Shown: positions 52,590 through 61,608 of the stretch, piece after piece
Layout of the letters: each line of letters opens with the position of its first letter
Numbering within the stretch: the first letter of the stretch is position 1
NCBI RefSeq assembly: GCF_900114005.1
Contig: NZ_FORM01000005.1
Location: forward strand, 1-64,000
DNA: 64,000 bases
DNA from: Olleya namhaensis
GTDB lineage: Bacteria > Bacteroidota > Bacteroidia > Flavobacteriales > Flavobacteriaceae
Reading direction: 5' to 3'
Position numbers and translations under genes: made by a program
The notes under the pieces: generated by a model
What the model was told of the DNA's origin: nothing
The model's database searches: none
What the model saw: the letters and a program-made list of their open reading frames with translations, nothing else

Positions 52590-52886
52590 ATGATTGATGC
52601 AGCTGAGTTAGTTGACAATGATTTTTTACGTCAATTTGAACTTAAAATTGATGATCATTTTGCTAAAATTGAATACTCTTTACAAGAACGAAAGATTTTT
52701 TTAACAAAACTGATTCTTCCAGAAGAGCTTGACAACGAGGAGTTTGTCGCAGAATTTTTAACTACTGTTTTTGACAATATAGAAGAACGCAACCTGAGTG
52801 TTGTACCTACAAGTCCAGAAATAGCAAAGTTTATAAGACGTAATAGAAGATATAAAAAATTACTACCCGTAGGTCTTAGGATTTAA
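52590..52886 (+). CDS. Short GNAT-like protein lacking the acetyl-CoA loop
   Basis: A 98-residue protein resembling the short YjdJ-type N-acetyltransferase domain: FELKIDDHFAKIEYSL (about 15-30), KLILPEELDNEEFV (about 42-55) and NLSVVPTSPEIAKFIRRNRRYKKLL (split here, about 71-94). Related proteins have a GKGIGSAL-type loop after the first strand pair, which binds acetyl-CoA; here that place reads DNEEFVAEFL, without glycines. Catalytic function is therefore doubtful. It is monocistronic. Confidence 0.7.
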   Translation: MIDAAELVDNDFLRQFELKIDDHFAKIEYSLQERKIFLTKLILPEELDNEEFVAEFLTTVFDNIEERNLSVVPTSPEIAKFIRRNRRYKKLLPVGLRI

Positions 52887-52905
52887 GACATTTAAAATCA
52901 AAATC

Positions 52906-52937
52906 AAAAAACCGAAGCTATTAGCTTCGGTTTTTTT
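52906..52937. terminator. Bidirectional intrinsic terminator
   Basis: A6-CCGAAGC-TATTA-GCTTCGG-T7, touching the stop codon of mtaB on the minus strand. Confidence 0.88.
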
Positions 52938-54267
52938 ATGCTGAATGTACTTCAACAAAATCAAATCTAACCAATCCGTCATCATCAATTTTGGTAAGTT
53001 CTATATCATGTAATGTGTTTACTAACTCTGGATTCCAAGGTGATTTTACCTTAACATAATTGTCTGTAAAACCATGTATATAACCGGCTTTGTTTTCTGA
53101 TTCAAATAACACTTTTCTTGTTGCTCCAATCTGACTTTCATAAAAAGCACGACGTTTTTTAGCACTTAATCCACGAAGCATTTTACTACGTTTTGTTCTA
53201 ATATTTTTAGGCACTACATTATCCAATTCGGCAGCGACCGTATTTGCTCTTTCAGAATATGTAAAAACATGTAAATAAGAGATATCTAATTCATTTAAAA
53301 AATTATACGTCTCTAAAAAATGCTCTTCTGTTTCGCCAGGAAAACCAACAATAACATCAACACCAATACAGGCGTGTGGCATAACTTCTTTTATTTTAAT
53401 AACACGATCAACATACAACTCGCGCATGTAACGACGTCGCATTGCTTTTAAAATAACATTGCTTCCACTTTGTAGCGGTATATGAAAATGAGGGACAAAT
53501 GCTCTAGATTTACTAACAACATCTATGGTTTCATTTTTTAGTAAATTTGGTTCGATAGAAGAAATACGAAGACGTTCAATTCCTTCAACTTGATCTAGCG
53601 CTTCAACCAATTCTAAAAATGTATGTTCGTGCTTTTTATTTCCAAACTCACCTTTACCGTAGTCACCTATATTTACACCTGTTAAAACAATTTCTTTAAT
53701 CCCTTTTGAAGAAATCTCTTTTGCGTTGCTAATTACATTTTGCAACTCATCACTTCTTGAAATCCCTCTAGCCAATGGTATTGTGCAATAGGTGCATTTA
53801 TAATCACACCCATCTTGCACTTTTAAAAAGGCTCTGGTACGGTCTCCTATAGAATAACTTCCAACGTAAAAATCAGCGTCTTCAATCTCGCAAGAGTGAA
53901 TTTCTCCTAAATCGTTTTTAGTTAAATCGTTTAGGTAATCTGTAATCTTAAACTTTTCAGTAGCTCCTAAAACTAAATCCACACCATTAACATCCGCCAA
54001 TTCTTGCGGTTTTAACTGCGCATAACACCCTACAGCGACAACAAATGCCTCTGGATTAGATTTTTGTGCTTGTTTTACTACTGTTTTAAAACGCTTGTCA
54101 GCATTTTCTGTGACAGAACAAGTATTTATTACATAAATATCTGCTGGATCGTTAAAATCAACACGGTCAAAACCTTCGTCCTTAAACGATCGTGCAATAG
54201 TAGAGGTTTCAGAAAAATTAAGTTTACAACCTAAAGTATAAAAGCCGACTTTCTTTTTAGTATTCAA
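52936..54267 (-). CDS. mtaB: tRNA t6A37 methylthiotransferase MtaB
   Basis: A 443-residue radical SAM enzyme. The N-terminal UPF0004 domain has Cys in GCKLNFSE (about 13-20), NTCSVTE (about 49-55) and VGCYAQ (about 79-84); the radical SAM cluster is DGCDYKCTYCTIP (about 152-164); a TRAM-like C-terminus ends the protein. It adds a methylthio group to t6A37 in tRNAs reading ANN codons. It has its own promoter element at 54337-54344. Confidence 0.95.
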   Translation of the reverse strand: MNTKKKVGFYTLGCKLNFSETSTIARSFKDEGFDRVDFNDPADIYVINTCSVTENADKRFKTVVKQAQKSNPEAFVVAVGCYAQLKPQELADVNGVDLVLGATEKFKITDYLNDLTKNDLGEIHSCEIEDADFYVGSYSIGDRTRAFLKVQDGCDYKCTYCTIPLARGISRSDELQNVISNAKEISSKGIKEIVLTGVNIGDYGKGEFGNKKHEHTFLELVEALDQVEGIERLRISSIEPNLLKNETIDVVSKSRAFVPHFHIPLQSGSNVILKAMRRRYMRELYVDRVIKIKEVMPHACIGVDVIVGFPGETEEHFLETYNFLNELDISYLHVFTYSERANTVAAELDNVVPKNIRTKRSKMLRGLSAKKRRAFYESQIGATRKVLFESENKAGYIHGFTDNYVKVKSPWNPELVNTLHDIELTKIDDDGLVRFDFVEVHSA

Positions 54268-54336
54268 TTTAAAATAGTCTTTAATGCTAAGTAAGAATGT
54301 TTATATTTACCTAGTGTAATTACAAATTTGTGATTG

Positions 54337-54344
54337 CAAAATTA
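54337..54344 (-). promoter_or_regulatory. TAnnTTTG element for mtaB
   Basis: On the minus strand TAATTTTG, about 70 bp before the mtaB start codon. A TTG occurs at a 16-nt spacing (54361-54363 on plus as CAA). Confidence 0.6.
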
Positions 54345-54398
54345 CGTATTTTTTTTAAGCCAAAAACGTGTTTGGAAGCTTAAATAATGATTAACTAG

Positions 54399-56018
54399 TT
54401 GATGACTCTTTTTAACAGCAAACCCATTACATACTTTAGTCTACTTGCTTTTACATTATTAGCAACATCTTGTTTTAATAAAAAGCAAACTACTAAAGAT
54501 CATCTTGTATTTAGATATAACGAACACAAAAACATTGGCTCTCTTGATCCTGCTTTTGCTAAAGACAATGCAGATATCTGGGCGGTAAACCAACTGTTTA
54601 ATGGTTTAGTCCAAATGGATGATAGTTTGCTTGTAAAGCCAAGTATAGCAAAGCATTGGACTATTTCTGACAACGCCTTAAATTACACCTTTACTTTAAG
54701 AAACGATGTTTACTTCCACAAGCATAAACTATTTAAAAAAGACTCGACCAGACTAGTTACAGCACATGATTTTGAGTACAGTTTTAATCGTATTTTAGAT
54801 CCTAAAATAGCCTCTTCGGGACGTTGGATTTTTAACAAAGTAGCTGGTTTTAAAGCCGTAAATGACTCCGTATTTAATATCACACTAAAACAACCCTTCC
54901 CCGCATTTTTAGGCTTACTAACCATGAAATACTGTAGTGTTGTCCCAAAAGAAATAACAACATATTATGGGACTGATTTTAGAGCAAATCCAATTGGTAC
55001 CGGCCCTTTTAAATTTAAAAGATGGGAAGAAAACGTCAAATTGGTATTCAGAAAAAATAATAATTATTTTGAAACAAATAAAAGCGGTGAGAGCCTGCCC
55101 TATCTAGAAGCAGTAGCCATCACTTTTTTGCCAGATAAGCAAAGTGAGTTTATGCAATTTATCCAAGGTAATTTAGATTTTTTAAATAGTTTGGATGCGT
55201 CTTACCAAGATGAAATTTTAACCACCAAGGGACTATTAAGAGCAAAATATCAAACTACTATCGATTTAATACGAAGTCCCTATTTAAACACAGAATATTT
55301 GGCGTTTTATATGGATTCTGATTTAGATGAAATTCAATCTAAAAATATCCGTGAAGCCCTAAACTACGGGTTTGACAGACAAAAAATGATGACTTACCTG
55401 CGTAATGGTATTGGTATTCCAGCAACCGGAGGTTTTATACCAAAAGGATTACCTGGCTATAATGCAACTATTGGTTATACCTATCAACCAGAGAAAGCAA
55501 AAAAACTAATTAAAGATTACAAAGAGAACACAAATAAAACACCTAAGATTACTATTACAACAACCAGTAATTACCTTAATTTTTGCGAATACATACAACG
55601 TGAGTTAACAAAAATAGGATTAACTGTGGCTGTAGATGTCTTACCTGCTTCTACTTTAAAAGAAGGAAAAGCAAATGGGAAATTAGATGTATTTAGAGCC
55701 AGTTGGGTGGCAGACTACCCTGATGCACAAAATTATCTATCGTTATTTTATTCTGAAAACTTTGCGCCAAACGGTCCTAACTACACCCATTTTTCAAACG
55801 CTACTTTTGACGCATGGTACAAGCAAGCCTTTACGGAAACAAATGAAGTCGAAAGAATAAAGCTGTACACCAAAATGGACAGTTTAGTGCTTAAAAACAC
55901 ACCCATTGTACCATTGTACTATGATGAAGTTATTAGGTTTTCTCAAAAAAACGTGACTGGTTTAGGGAGTAATCCTACCAATTTATTAGAACTAAAATAC
56001 GTAGATAAAACACATTAA
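54399..56018 (+). CDS. Peptide/nickel-type ABC transporter substrate-binding lipoprotein (SBP family 5)
   Basis: A 539-residue lipoprotein (LLATSC, Cys25 of the reading at 54399). The family 5 solute-binding fold is clear: SLDPAFAKDNADIWAVNQLFNGL (split here, about 47-69), the YTFTLRNDVYFH segment (about 95-106), and NPIGTGPFKFKRWEE (about 197-211), with a DYPDAQNYLSLFY segment near the C-terminus. It would bind oligopeptides, but no permease or ATPase lies nearby. Its stop codon overlaps the stop of the convergent membrane gene by 4 bp, and no terminator lies between. Confidence 0.9.
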   Translation: MMTLFNSKPITYFSLLAFTLLATSCFNKKQTTKDHLVFRYNEHKNIGSLDPAFAKDNADIWAVNQLFNGLVQMDDSLLVKPSIAKHWTISDNALNYTFTLRNDVYFHKHKLFKKDSTRLVTAHDFEYSFNRILDPKIASSGRWIFNKVAGFKAVNDSVFNITLKQPFPAFLGLLTMKYCSVVPKEITTYYGTDFRANPIGTGPFKFKRWEENVKLVFRKNNNYFETNKSGESLPYLEAVAITFLPDKQSEFMQFIQGNLDFLNSLDASYQDEILTTKGLLRAKYQTTIDLIRSPYLNTEYLAFYMDSDLDEIQSKNIREALNYGFDRQKMMTYLRNGIGIPATGGFIPKGLPGYNATIGYTYQPEKAKKLIKDYKENTNKTPKITITTTSNYLNFCEYIQRELTKIGLTVAVDVLPASTLKEGKANGKLDVFRASWVADYPDAQNYLSLFYSENFAPNGPNYTHFSNATFDAWYKQAFTETNEVERIKLYTKMDSLVLKNTPIVPLYYDEVIRFSQKNVTGLGSNPTNLLELKYVDKTH

Positions 56019-56731
56019 AAAGATGCTGTTTTAGTAGATAAATCTTTATGTTTAATCTCCTTCTCTTCCACTAATCCTAGAATTATTAAATACTGAAACA
56101 ACGCGTAAAACAGCATAACCAGTATTTGATGATAGGGTAACTCTGAATCGTAAAACGACTGTAAAACAGCGGTTGAATCTGATCCCGCACCAATTATGAC
56201 TGCTATCATAATAAGATAAAAGCTTTTTCTGTTAACCGAATCCTTTCTTAAAAAAGCAAACAAACCCAATAACATAGATGCAAAAATGTAGATGATTATT
56301 GGTATAAAAAAGTCTTTCAGGTTATCGTAAACAAACAATACAATTACAACTATATAAATAAAAATAACAACAAAAAAGGGCATTAAACTGGACATTTCAA
56401 AGTCCTTTTGATGCGAAAATCGGATGGTGTAAAACAACTTACCGATTATAAAAAGTGACATACCCGCTATGTACAAAATAGGGTTTTCATATAATAACAA
56501 GACTAAATCTCCTATCCAGAAAAACAGAAAACCAATGTAGAAAAACTTGTCTTTGACATGCTTTTCTTTTTTATTAACCATAAAAAAGTAAAGTAAAATA
56601 GACAACAAAGCGGTTTTTGTTAAAAATCTAGCAGGCAATGGGTCAGCACTAAATTTAACACAGATATCCACAGCTAAAACAAAAAAAAACAAAGCTGAGA
56701 CGTAAATTTTATTTTTAAAAAATGAAATCAT
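56015..56731 (-). CDS. YhhN/TMEM86-like membrane protein, copy 1
   Basis: A 238-residue protein with about seven or eight TM helices. It has the pattern ARFLTKTALLS (about 33-43), an IGDLVLLL segment (Asp75), a FIIGKLFYTIRF helix (about 94-105) and GAGSDSTAVLQSF (about 187-199). This fits the YhhN/TMEM86 family, whose eukaryotic members are lysoplasmalogenases. The acidic residues Asp75 and the Asp of SDS match the proposed active-site positions. It is the last of three tandem paralogues, overlapping the convergent SBP gene at the stop. Confidence 0.75.
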   Translation of the reverse strand: MISFFKNKIYVSALFFFVLAVDICVKFSADPLPARFLTKTALLSILLYFFMVNKKEKHVKDKFFYIGFLFFWIGDLVLLLYENPILYIAGMSLFIIGKLFYTIRFSHQKDFEMSSLMPFFVVIFIYIVVIVLFVYDNLKDFFIPIIIYIFASMLLGLFAFLRKDSVNRKSFYLIMIAVIIGAGSDSTAVLQSFYDSELPYHQILVMLFYALFQYLIILGLVEEKEIKHKDLSTKTASF

Positions 56732-56773
56732 TATAAGTAGGTAATAATTTAAACTATTTCAATTTTAAGAGCA

Positions 56774-57472
56774 TTACAATATAGTGCTATTTCCAACCTT
56801 AAGTATCTTATTTTCAAACATTAATCCTAAAACAATAAGATATTGGGCTGCACCGTAACAAAACATGACTATAAAATCTTGAAATAACACATCACCATAA
56901 AACATTTTTATTACCATTGTAGTTTCAGAAATAATAAAAAAACCAACTCCACAAAGCACTAAATAGTAACTTTTGCGGTTTACAACACCTTTTCTAATAT
57001 ATGCAAAAAGAGTCATTAGTAAAGTAATAAAAAAGTACAACGTTATTGGTATAAAATATAGTTTTAGATTTGGGAAAATAAAATTATACACTATCGCAAC
57101 GTATAAAAAACAAACTATAAAAAATGGAATCAAGCGATTTATACTAAAATCCTCTTTATGCATAAACTTTAGCGTATAACATATTTTACCCGCCACAAAC
57201 AGTAATAAACTAACATAAAATTTAACCATATTTAAATGGTCAATAATTATAATATCGCCAATAAAAAAAACAAATAAACCATAAATTAAAAGATTGTTTT
57301 TAAGATCCTTACGCTTGTAAAAACATGCTACTGTAAACGTAACTAAACTACCTATTGTTAAAAACTTACTAATATATCTATAAGGAATAGTGTCTAAGTT
57401 TAACTTAGTATAAATATCTAAACTAAGTAAACAAAAAAATAAAATAGAAAAATAAATTAGCTGTTTAGTCAT
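56774..57472 (-). CDS. YhhN/TMEM86-like membrane protein, copy 2
   Basis: A 232-residue paralogue with the same helix layout: YRYISKFLTIGS (about 31-42), IGDIIIIDH (Asp73), VAGKICYTLKF (about 93-103) and FFIISETTMVIKMF (about 183-196). The second acidic position is Glu (SET) instead of Asp. It lies 9 bp after copy 3 and 42 bp before copy 1, so the array is probably one transcript. Confidence 0.72.
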   Translation of the reverse strand: MTKQLIYFSILFFCLLSLDIYTKLNLDTIPYRYISKFLTIGSLVTFTVACFYKRKDLKNNLLIYGLFVFFIGDIIIIDHLNMVKFYVSLLLFVAGKICYTLKFMHKEDFSINRLIPFFIVCFLYVAIVYNFIFPNLKLYFIPITLYFFITLLMTLFAYIRKGVVNRKSYYLVLCGVGFFIISETTMVIKMFYGDVLFQDFIVMFCYGAAQYLIVLGLMFENKILKVGNSTIL

Positions 57473-57481
57473 AGCGTATAA

Positions 57482-58198
57482 TTAAACATTTATTGGCTTT
57501 AATTTACTCGTAGATTTTGTTTCGTTTAAAACGCCAAGAATTATCAAATACTGAGATAAGCAGTAAAAAAACATAATTGTAATTTTATTATAGGCTATAT
57601 CAGCATCATAAAATGTTTTAAGAATATTAATACTATCTGCTACCATAGACACCACAACACCTAGCAGTACATACCAAAAGCTTTGTAGGTTAACCTCATT
57701 ACTTCTTAAATAAGCAAACTGCATTAACATCATTACAACAAAAAGATATATCAATAATGGCAGAAAATAAAACCCCAACTCATTATAAACAATAGACATG
57801 ATAACACTCATGTAACAAAAGCAAAAAAGCAAAAAAGGAATCAGTTTTGAAATTTTAAAATCCTTATTATTAAAAAAGCGTACAGAATAACAAACTTTGG
57901 CTATAATAAATAAAGCTGTAGCTATCAAAACATTAATAGCATTCCCACTATTTCCACTGATAAAAAAAATATCCCCTATTAAAAAACAAGTCAGCGCTAT
58001 TACTATTAATTTTTTTTTTCTTTGATCTTTCTGTTTTGTATTAATAATATAAAACAAAAGCAAACTGAAACTTAAAAGCGTTTTTGAGAAGTACCTATAC
58101 ACAACTAACCCTTCACTATTCTTAAAAAAAGAATCAAGAAGGTACAGCAACAAGTATAGTACAGAAAATTTTAATGTACTTTTAAAAATAAATTTCAT
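57482..58198 (-). CDS. YhhN/TMEM86-like membrane protein, copy 3
   Basis: A 238-residue paralogue and the first gene of the array. Motifs are YRYFSKTLLSFS (about 34-45), IGDIFFISG (Asp76), FIIAKVCYSVRFF (about 97-109) and SMVADSINILKTF (about 190-202), where AD replaces SD. The three copies differ at the residue before the second acid, which may mark functional divergence. No recognisable promoter element of the -7 type lies directly upstream. Confidence 0.72.
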   Translation of the reverse strand: MKFIFKSTLKFSVLYLLLYLLDSFFKNSEGLVVYRYFSKTLLSFSLLLFYIINTKQKDQRKKKLIVIALTCFLIGDIFFISGNSGNAINVLIATALFIIAKVCYSVRFFNNKDFKISKLIPFLLFCFCYMSVIMSIVYNELGFYFLPLLIYLFVVMMLMQFAYLRSNEVNLQSFWYVLLGVVVSMVADSINILKTFYDADIAYNKITIMFFYCLSQYLIILGVLNETKSTSKLKPINV

Positions 58199-58293
58199 AT
58201 AGATTATTGGGGAATCTAAGATAAAAATTTAATTTTTAAATTAACACAAAAGCCTTACTAAATGTGGTTTAATTACTGATAATCAATATACGA

Positions 58294-59469
58294 TTAGTCT
58301 TTTCTGTATTTTTTAGTTTCTTCAAAGACATGCGTTAAAATAGCTTCGTCCTCTGCAGAGAATTCTATACCTCTTCTAGACATAACAACTTTTGCAACTT
58401 CAAAAGCTTTAGATGTTAAATATGTAGTAAATCCTGAAGCACCACCCCAACTGTAACTTGGCACAAAGTTTCTTGGAAAACCGCTACCAAAGACATTGGC
58501 GTTAACACCTACAACGGTACCTGTATTAAACATGGTATTAATTCCACATTTACTATGATCTCCCATCATTAAACCACAAAATTGCAGTCCTGTTTTAGCA
58601 AAACGTTCTGTGTCATAATCCCACAATTTTACTTCGACATAATTATTTTTAAGGTTAGAATTATTAGAATCTGCACCTATATTACACCATTCTCCTAAAA
58701 CTGAATTCCCTAAAAAGCCATCATGTCCTTTATTAGAATACCCAAATAACACGGAGTTATTAACCTCTCCTCCTACTTTACTGTGTGGTCCAATGGTTGT
58801 AGCACCATATATTTTAGCACCAAGTTTTAATGTAGCATTATCACATAAAGCTAAAGGTCCTCTAACCAAACTTCCTTCCATTATTTCGGCATTTTTACCA
58901 ATATAAATAGGTCCCGAACTTGCATTTAATGTCGCGAATTCTAATTTAGCACCTTCTTCAATAAAAATATGTTCTGGAGCAATTACATTATTGCTTACCG
59001 GAATTGGTTGAGATGTTCTACCATCTGTAATTAAATCAAAATCCTGTTGGATAGCGTCTGCGTTTTTAGAAAAAATATCCCAAGTATGCTCTATAGTTGT
59101 AACGTCCTTATCAAATTCTATGGCTTCATAAGTATCAAAATTTATATCTTCTTGTGTATCCGTGGTGTAAAAAGCTATAATATCATCGCCTTTAAATATG
59201 GCTTGATTTTCTTTCAATCCTGAAATCAACTCAACTAATTCACTATTTGGCAAATAAGACGCATTAAGCATTACATTTTCTTCCAACTCGACCATCGGAT
59301 ATTTATCAGACAAATAGTCTTCTGTAACCGTTGTTGTAGTTGTACCAAGAAATAATTCCCATTTTTCTCTAATAGTTAAGATACCAACTCTGATATCTGC
59401 AACTGGTCTTGTATAAGTAAATGGAAGTAATTGATTACGTACTGGTCCGTCAAAAAGAATATAATTCAT
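58294..59469 (-). CDS. GlmU-family protein with left-handed beta-helix
   Basis: A 391-residue protein. The N-terminal half (about 1-150) is related to nucleotidyltransferases, starting NYILFDGPVRNQLLPFTYTRP, but the normal GXGTRM-type glycine loop is not present. The C-terminal half has hexapeptide repeats of a left-handed beta-helix (PIYIGKNAEIMEGSLVRGPL, GPHSKVGGEVNN). It is a typical Bacteroidetes GlmU-like protein; sugar-nucleotide or acetyl transfer for envelope synthesis is likely, but neither reaction is proven. Confidence 0.82.
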   Translation of the reverse strand: MNYILFDGPVRNQLLPFTYTRPVADIRVGILTIREKWELFLGTTTTTVTEDYLSDKYPMVELEENVMLNASYLPNSELVELISGLKENQAIFKGDDIIAFYTTDTQEDINFDTYEAIEFDKDVTTIEHTWDIFSKNADAIQQDFDLITDGRTSQPIPVSNNVIAPEHIFIEEGAKLEFATLNASSGPIYIGKNAEIMEGSLVRGPLALCDNATLKLGAKIYGATTIGPHSKVGGEVNNSVLFGYSNKGHDGFLGNSVLGEWCNIGADSNNSNLKNNYVEVKLWDYDTERFAKTGLQFCGLMMGDHSKCGINTMFNTGTVVGVNANVFGSGFPRNFVPSYSWGGASGFTTYLTSKAFEVAKVVMSRRGIEFSAEDEAILTHVFEETKKYRKD

Positions 59470-59549
59470 CTTAAAATGTAATTTAATAGTTAAAAGTCTT
59501 AATCCAACCTTTGTATTGATTTCTCAAAAATAGTCGAAATTTAGATAAC

Positions 59550-59582
59550 AAAAAAAGCCTTTCACAAAAATGAAAGGCTTTT
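59550..59582 (-). terminator. Terminator between rpmE2 and the GlmU-like gene
   Basis: A7-GCCTTTCA-CAAAAA-TGAAAGGC-TTTT; on the minus strand the A run becomes the T tract after the hairpin, ending rpmE2. Confidence 0.88.
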
Positions 59583-59603
59583 AAAATATAATTTGCGCTA
59601 AAC

Positions 59604-59855
59604 TTATTTTTTAAATTTTGCGTATTTTGTTTTGAACTTATCAATACGACCAGCTGTATCAATTAATTTAGACTTACCTGTATAAAATGGGTGAGACGTT
59701 CTAGAAATCTCCATTTTTATTACTGGATATTCAACACCGTCAACCTCTAAAGTTTCGCTTGTGTTTGCAGTAGACTTTGTTAAAAACACGTCATCGTTTG
59801 ACATATCTTTAAATGCTACCATTCTATAATTTTCTGGATGTATACCTTTTTTCAT
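59604..59855 (-). CDS. rpmE2: 50S ribosomal protein L31 type B
   Basis: An 83-residue L31. The start MKKGIHPENYRMVAFKDM and the end FKTKYAKFKK are typical. There are no Cys residues, so it is the zinc-free type B form. It is a single gene with a promoter (59893-59922) and its own terminator. Confidence 0.96.
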   Translation of the reverse strand: MKKGIHPENYRMVAFKDMSNDDVFLTKSTANTSETLEVDGVEYPVIKMEISRTSHPFYTGKSKLIDTAGRIDKFKTKYAKFKK

Positions 59856-59892
59856 CGCTAAATGCTTTTTTATCTTAACTAAATTCGAGGTG

Positions 59893-59922
59893 CAAATTTA
59901 ATCGTTTTTTACAAACTAACAA
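59893..59922 (-). promoter_or_regulatory. Promoter of rpmE2
   Basis: On the minus strand TTG (59920-59922), 19-nt spacer, TAAATTTG (59893-59900), about 38 bp before the ATG. Confidence 0.8.
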
Positions 59923-60015
59923 CTAATTTCGTAAAAAACTTTATTGTTAATTTTTGTAACGTTTTATCGTACATTTATACTAACAAGTAATTAACTAACT
60001 AAAACAATTAAAGAC

Positions 60016-60546
60016 ATGGAAAAAACTATTAAATCTATCGCAACTAATTTTGGTATTTACCTAGGCGCAATACTAGCTGCTATTACCGTTATTGCTTATG
60101 CAACAAATTTAGAAATTTTAACTGAGTGGTGGCTTGGTATTGGTTTATTTGTTATGATAATTGTATTTGGAATTATATCTATTTCTAAATCTAAGCATGC
60201 CTTGGGTGGTTATATCAGCTTTAAAGAAGCATTTACAGCCTATTTTGTTACTGTACTTATTGGTATTGTTATAAGTAGCTTAGTAAGCATCATTATTTTT
60301 AACTTTATAGATCCGGAAGCAGCAATTACATTAAAAGAATTGGTAATAGAAAAATCTATCGAAATGATGAGAGGCTTTAACGCTCCAGAGGAATCTATCG
60401 CAGAAGCTTTATCACAAATGGAAGAAGCACCAAGTCAATATGCAATCGGAAATGTAATACAATCATTACTTATTCAATTAGTAATATATAGTGTTATTGG
60501 ACTTATCATTTCATTAATAATGAAAAAAACTAACGAAGACCTATAA
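60016..60546 (+). CDS. DUF4199 membrane protein
   Basis: A 176-residue protein with four TM helices (residues about 13-28, 37-52, 74-96, 147-168). The middle SFKEAFTAYFVTVLIGI segment (about 68-84) and the periplasmic or cytoplasmic helical loop (100-140) match the Bacteroidetes DUF4199 family. Function unknown. It precedes the glycosyltransferase by 36 bp. Confidence 0.85.
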   Translation: MEKTIKSIATNFGIYLGAILAAITVIAYATNLEILTEWWLGIGLFVMIIVFGIISISKSKHALGGYISFKEAFTAYFVTVLIGIVISSLVSIIIFNFIDPEAAITLKELVIEKSIEMMRGFNAPEESIAEALSQMEEAPSQYAIGNVIQSLLIQLVIYSVIGLIISLIMKKTNEDL

Positions 60547-60552
60547 TAGTTT

Positions 60553-60560
60553 TATATTTG
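60553..60560 (+). promoter_or_regulatory. TAnnTTTG element overlapping a dyad
   Basis: TATATTTG, followed by the inverted repeat ATTTGAAA (60556-60563) and TTTCAAAT (60569-60576). It lies 22 bp before the glycosyltransferase ATG, so the dyad covers the expected start site. Confidence 0.55.
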
Positions 60561-60582
60561 AAAATATATTTCAAATTAAATT

Positions 60583-61548
60583 ATGAACATATCAGTAGTC
60601 ATACCACTACTTAACGAAGAAGACTCTTTAACAGAATTACACCATTGGATTGCAAATGTTATGCAATCCAATGGTTTTTCTTATGAAATACTTTTTATTG
60701 ACGACGGTAGTACAGACCAATCTTGGCAAACTATAGAAACGCTTCAAGAAAAAGACAACAACGTTAAAGGTATTAGATTTTTGAAAAACTTTGGTAAGTC
60801 TCAAGCGTTACACGCCGGTTTTGCTAAAGCAAAGGGCGATGTTATTATTACAATGGATGCCGATTTGCAGGATAATCCAGACGAAATACCAGACTTATAC
60901 AACATGATAACCAAGCAAGGTTTTGATTTAGTATCTGGATGGAAAAAGAAACGTTATGACAATAAGCTAACCAAAAACTTACCTTCCAAATTATTTAATT
61001 GGGCAGCACGTAAAACCTCCGGTGTCAAACTAAACGATTTTAATTGTGGATTAAAAGCATATCACCAAAATGTGGTAAAAAACATTGATGTTAATGGCGA
61101 AATGCACCGTTATATTCCAGTATTAGCTAAAAACGCAGGCTTTTCTAAAATAGGTGAAAAAGTTGTAAAACATCAAGCTAGAAAATATGGCGAAACAAAA
61201 TTTGGTATGGATCGCTTTGTAAATGGCTTTTTAGACCTTATTACCATTTGGTTTTTATCAAGATTTGGCAAACGTCCAATGCATCTATTTGGCGCATTAG
61301 GCGTTATAATGTTTGGTTTAGGTTTGATCTTTGCCATATATTTAGGTATAGACAAACTATTTTTTAACACCACAGGTAGACTAATTACTCAAAGACCACC
61401 TTTTTATCTTGCGTTAGTAACAATGATATTAGGTTCGCAATTTTTTGTTGCTGGATTTTTAGGCGAAATAATTTTACGTCAAAAATCAGACAAAAAACGT
61501 TATTTAATCAAAGAATCCCTAAATTTAGAAGCCCAAGCTATTAAATAA
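60583..61548 (+). CDS. GT2 glycosyltransferase, GtrB/ArnC-like
   Basis: A 321-residue protein. The GT2 domain has VVIPLLNEEDSL (about 5-16), FIDDGSTD (about 38-45), the metal-binding MDADLQDNPDE (about 91-101) and the acceptor region LNDFNCGLKAY (about 149-159). Two C-terminal TM helices follow (about 232-255 and 275-300). Such enzymes transfer a sugar from UDP to undecaprenyl phosphate for flipping. The acceptor sugar is not known. The flippase partner is not adjacent. Confidence 0.92.
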   Translation: MNISVVIPLLNEEDSLTELHHWIANVMQSNGFSYEILFIDDGSTDQSWQTIETLQEKDNNVKGIRFLKNFGKSQALHAGFAKAKGDVIITMDADLQDNPDEIPDLYNMITKQGFDLVSGWKKKRYDNKLTKNLPSKLFNWAARKTSGVKLNDFNCGLKAYHQNVVKNIDVNGEMHRYIPVLAKNAGFSKIGEKVVKHQARKYGETKFGMDRFVNGFLDLITIWFLSRFGKRPMHLFGALGVIMFGLGLIFAIYLGIDKLFFNTTGRLITQRPPFYLALVTMILGSQFFVAGFLGEIILRQKSDKKRYLIKESLNLEAQAIK

Positions 61549-61582
61549 CAGCTTCTTAAATATTAACCTTTTTGCAATTTCT

Positions 61583-61590
61583 TATTTTTG
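61583..61590 (+). promoter_or_regulatory. TAnnTTTG element for phosphohexomutase
   Basis: TATTTTTG, 18 bp before the ATG at 61609. It overlaps a TTG codon at 61588 and so argues against that codon as a start. Confidence 0.6.
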
Positions 61591-61608
61591 CAATCAATAC
61601 TTATAACA

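Noticed and set aside
61588-61608. TTG start for the phosphohexomutase at 61588
   Set aside because: It lies within the TATTTTTG promoter element, and the ATG at 61609 starts the normal family N-terminus.
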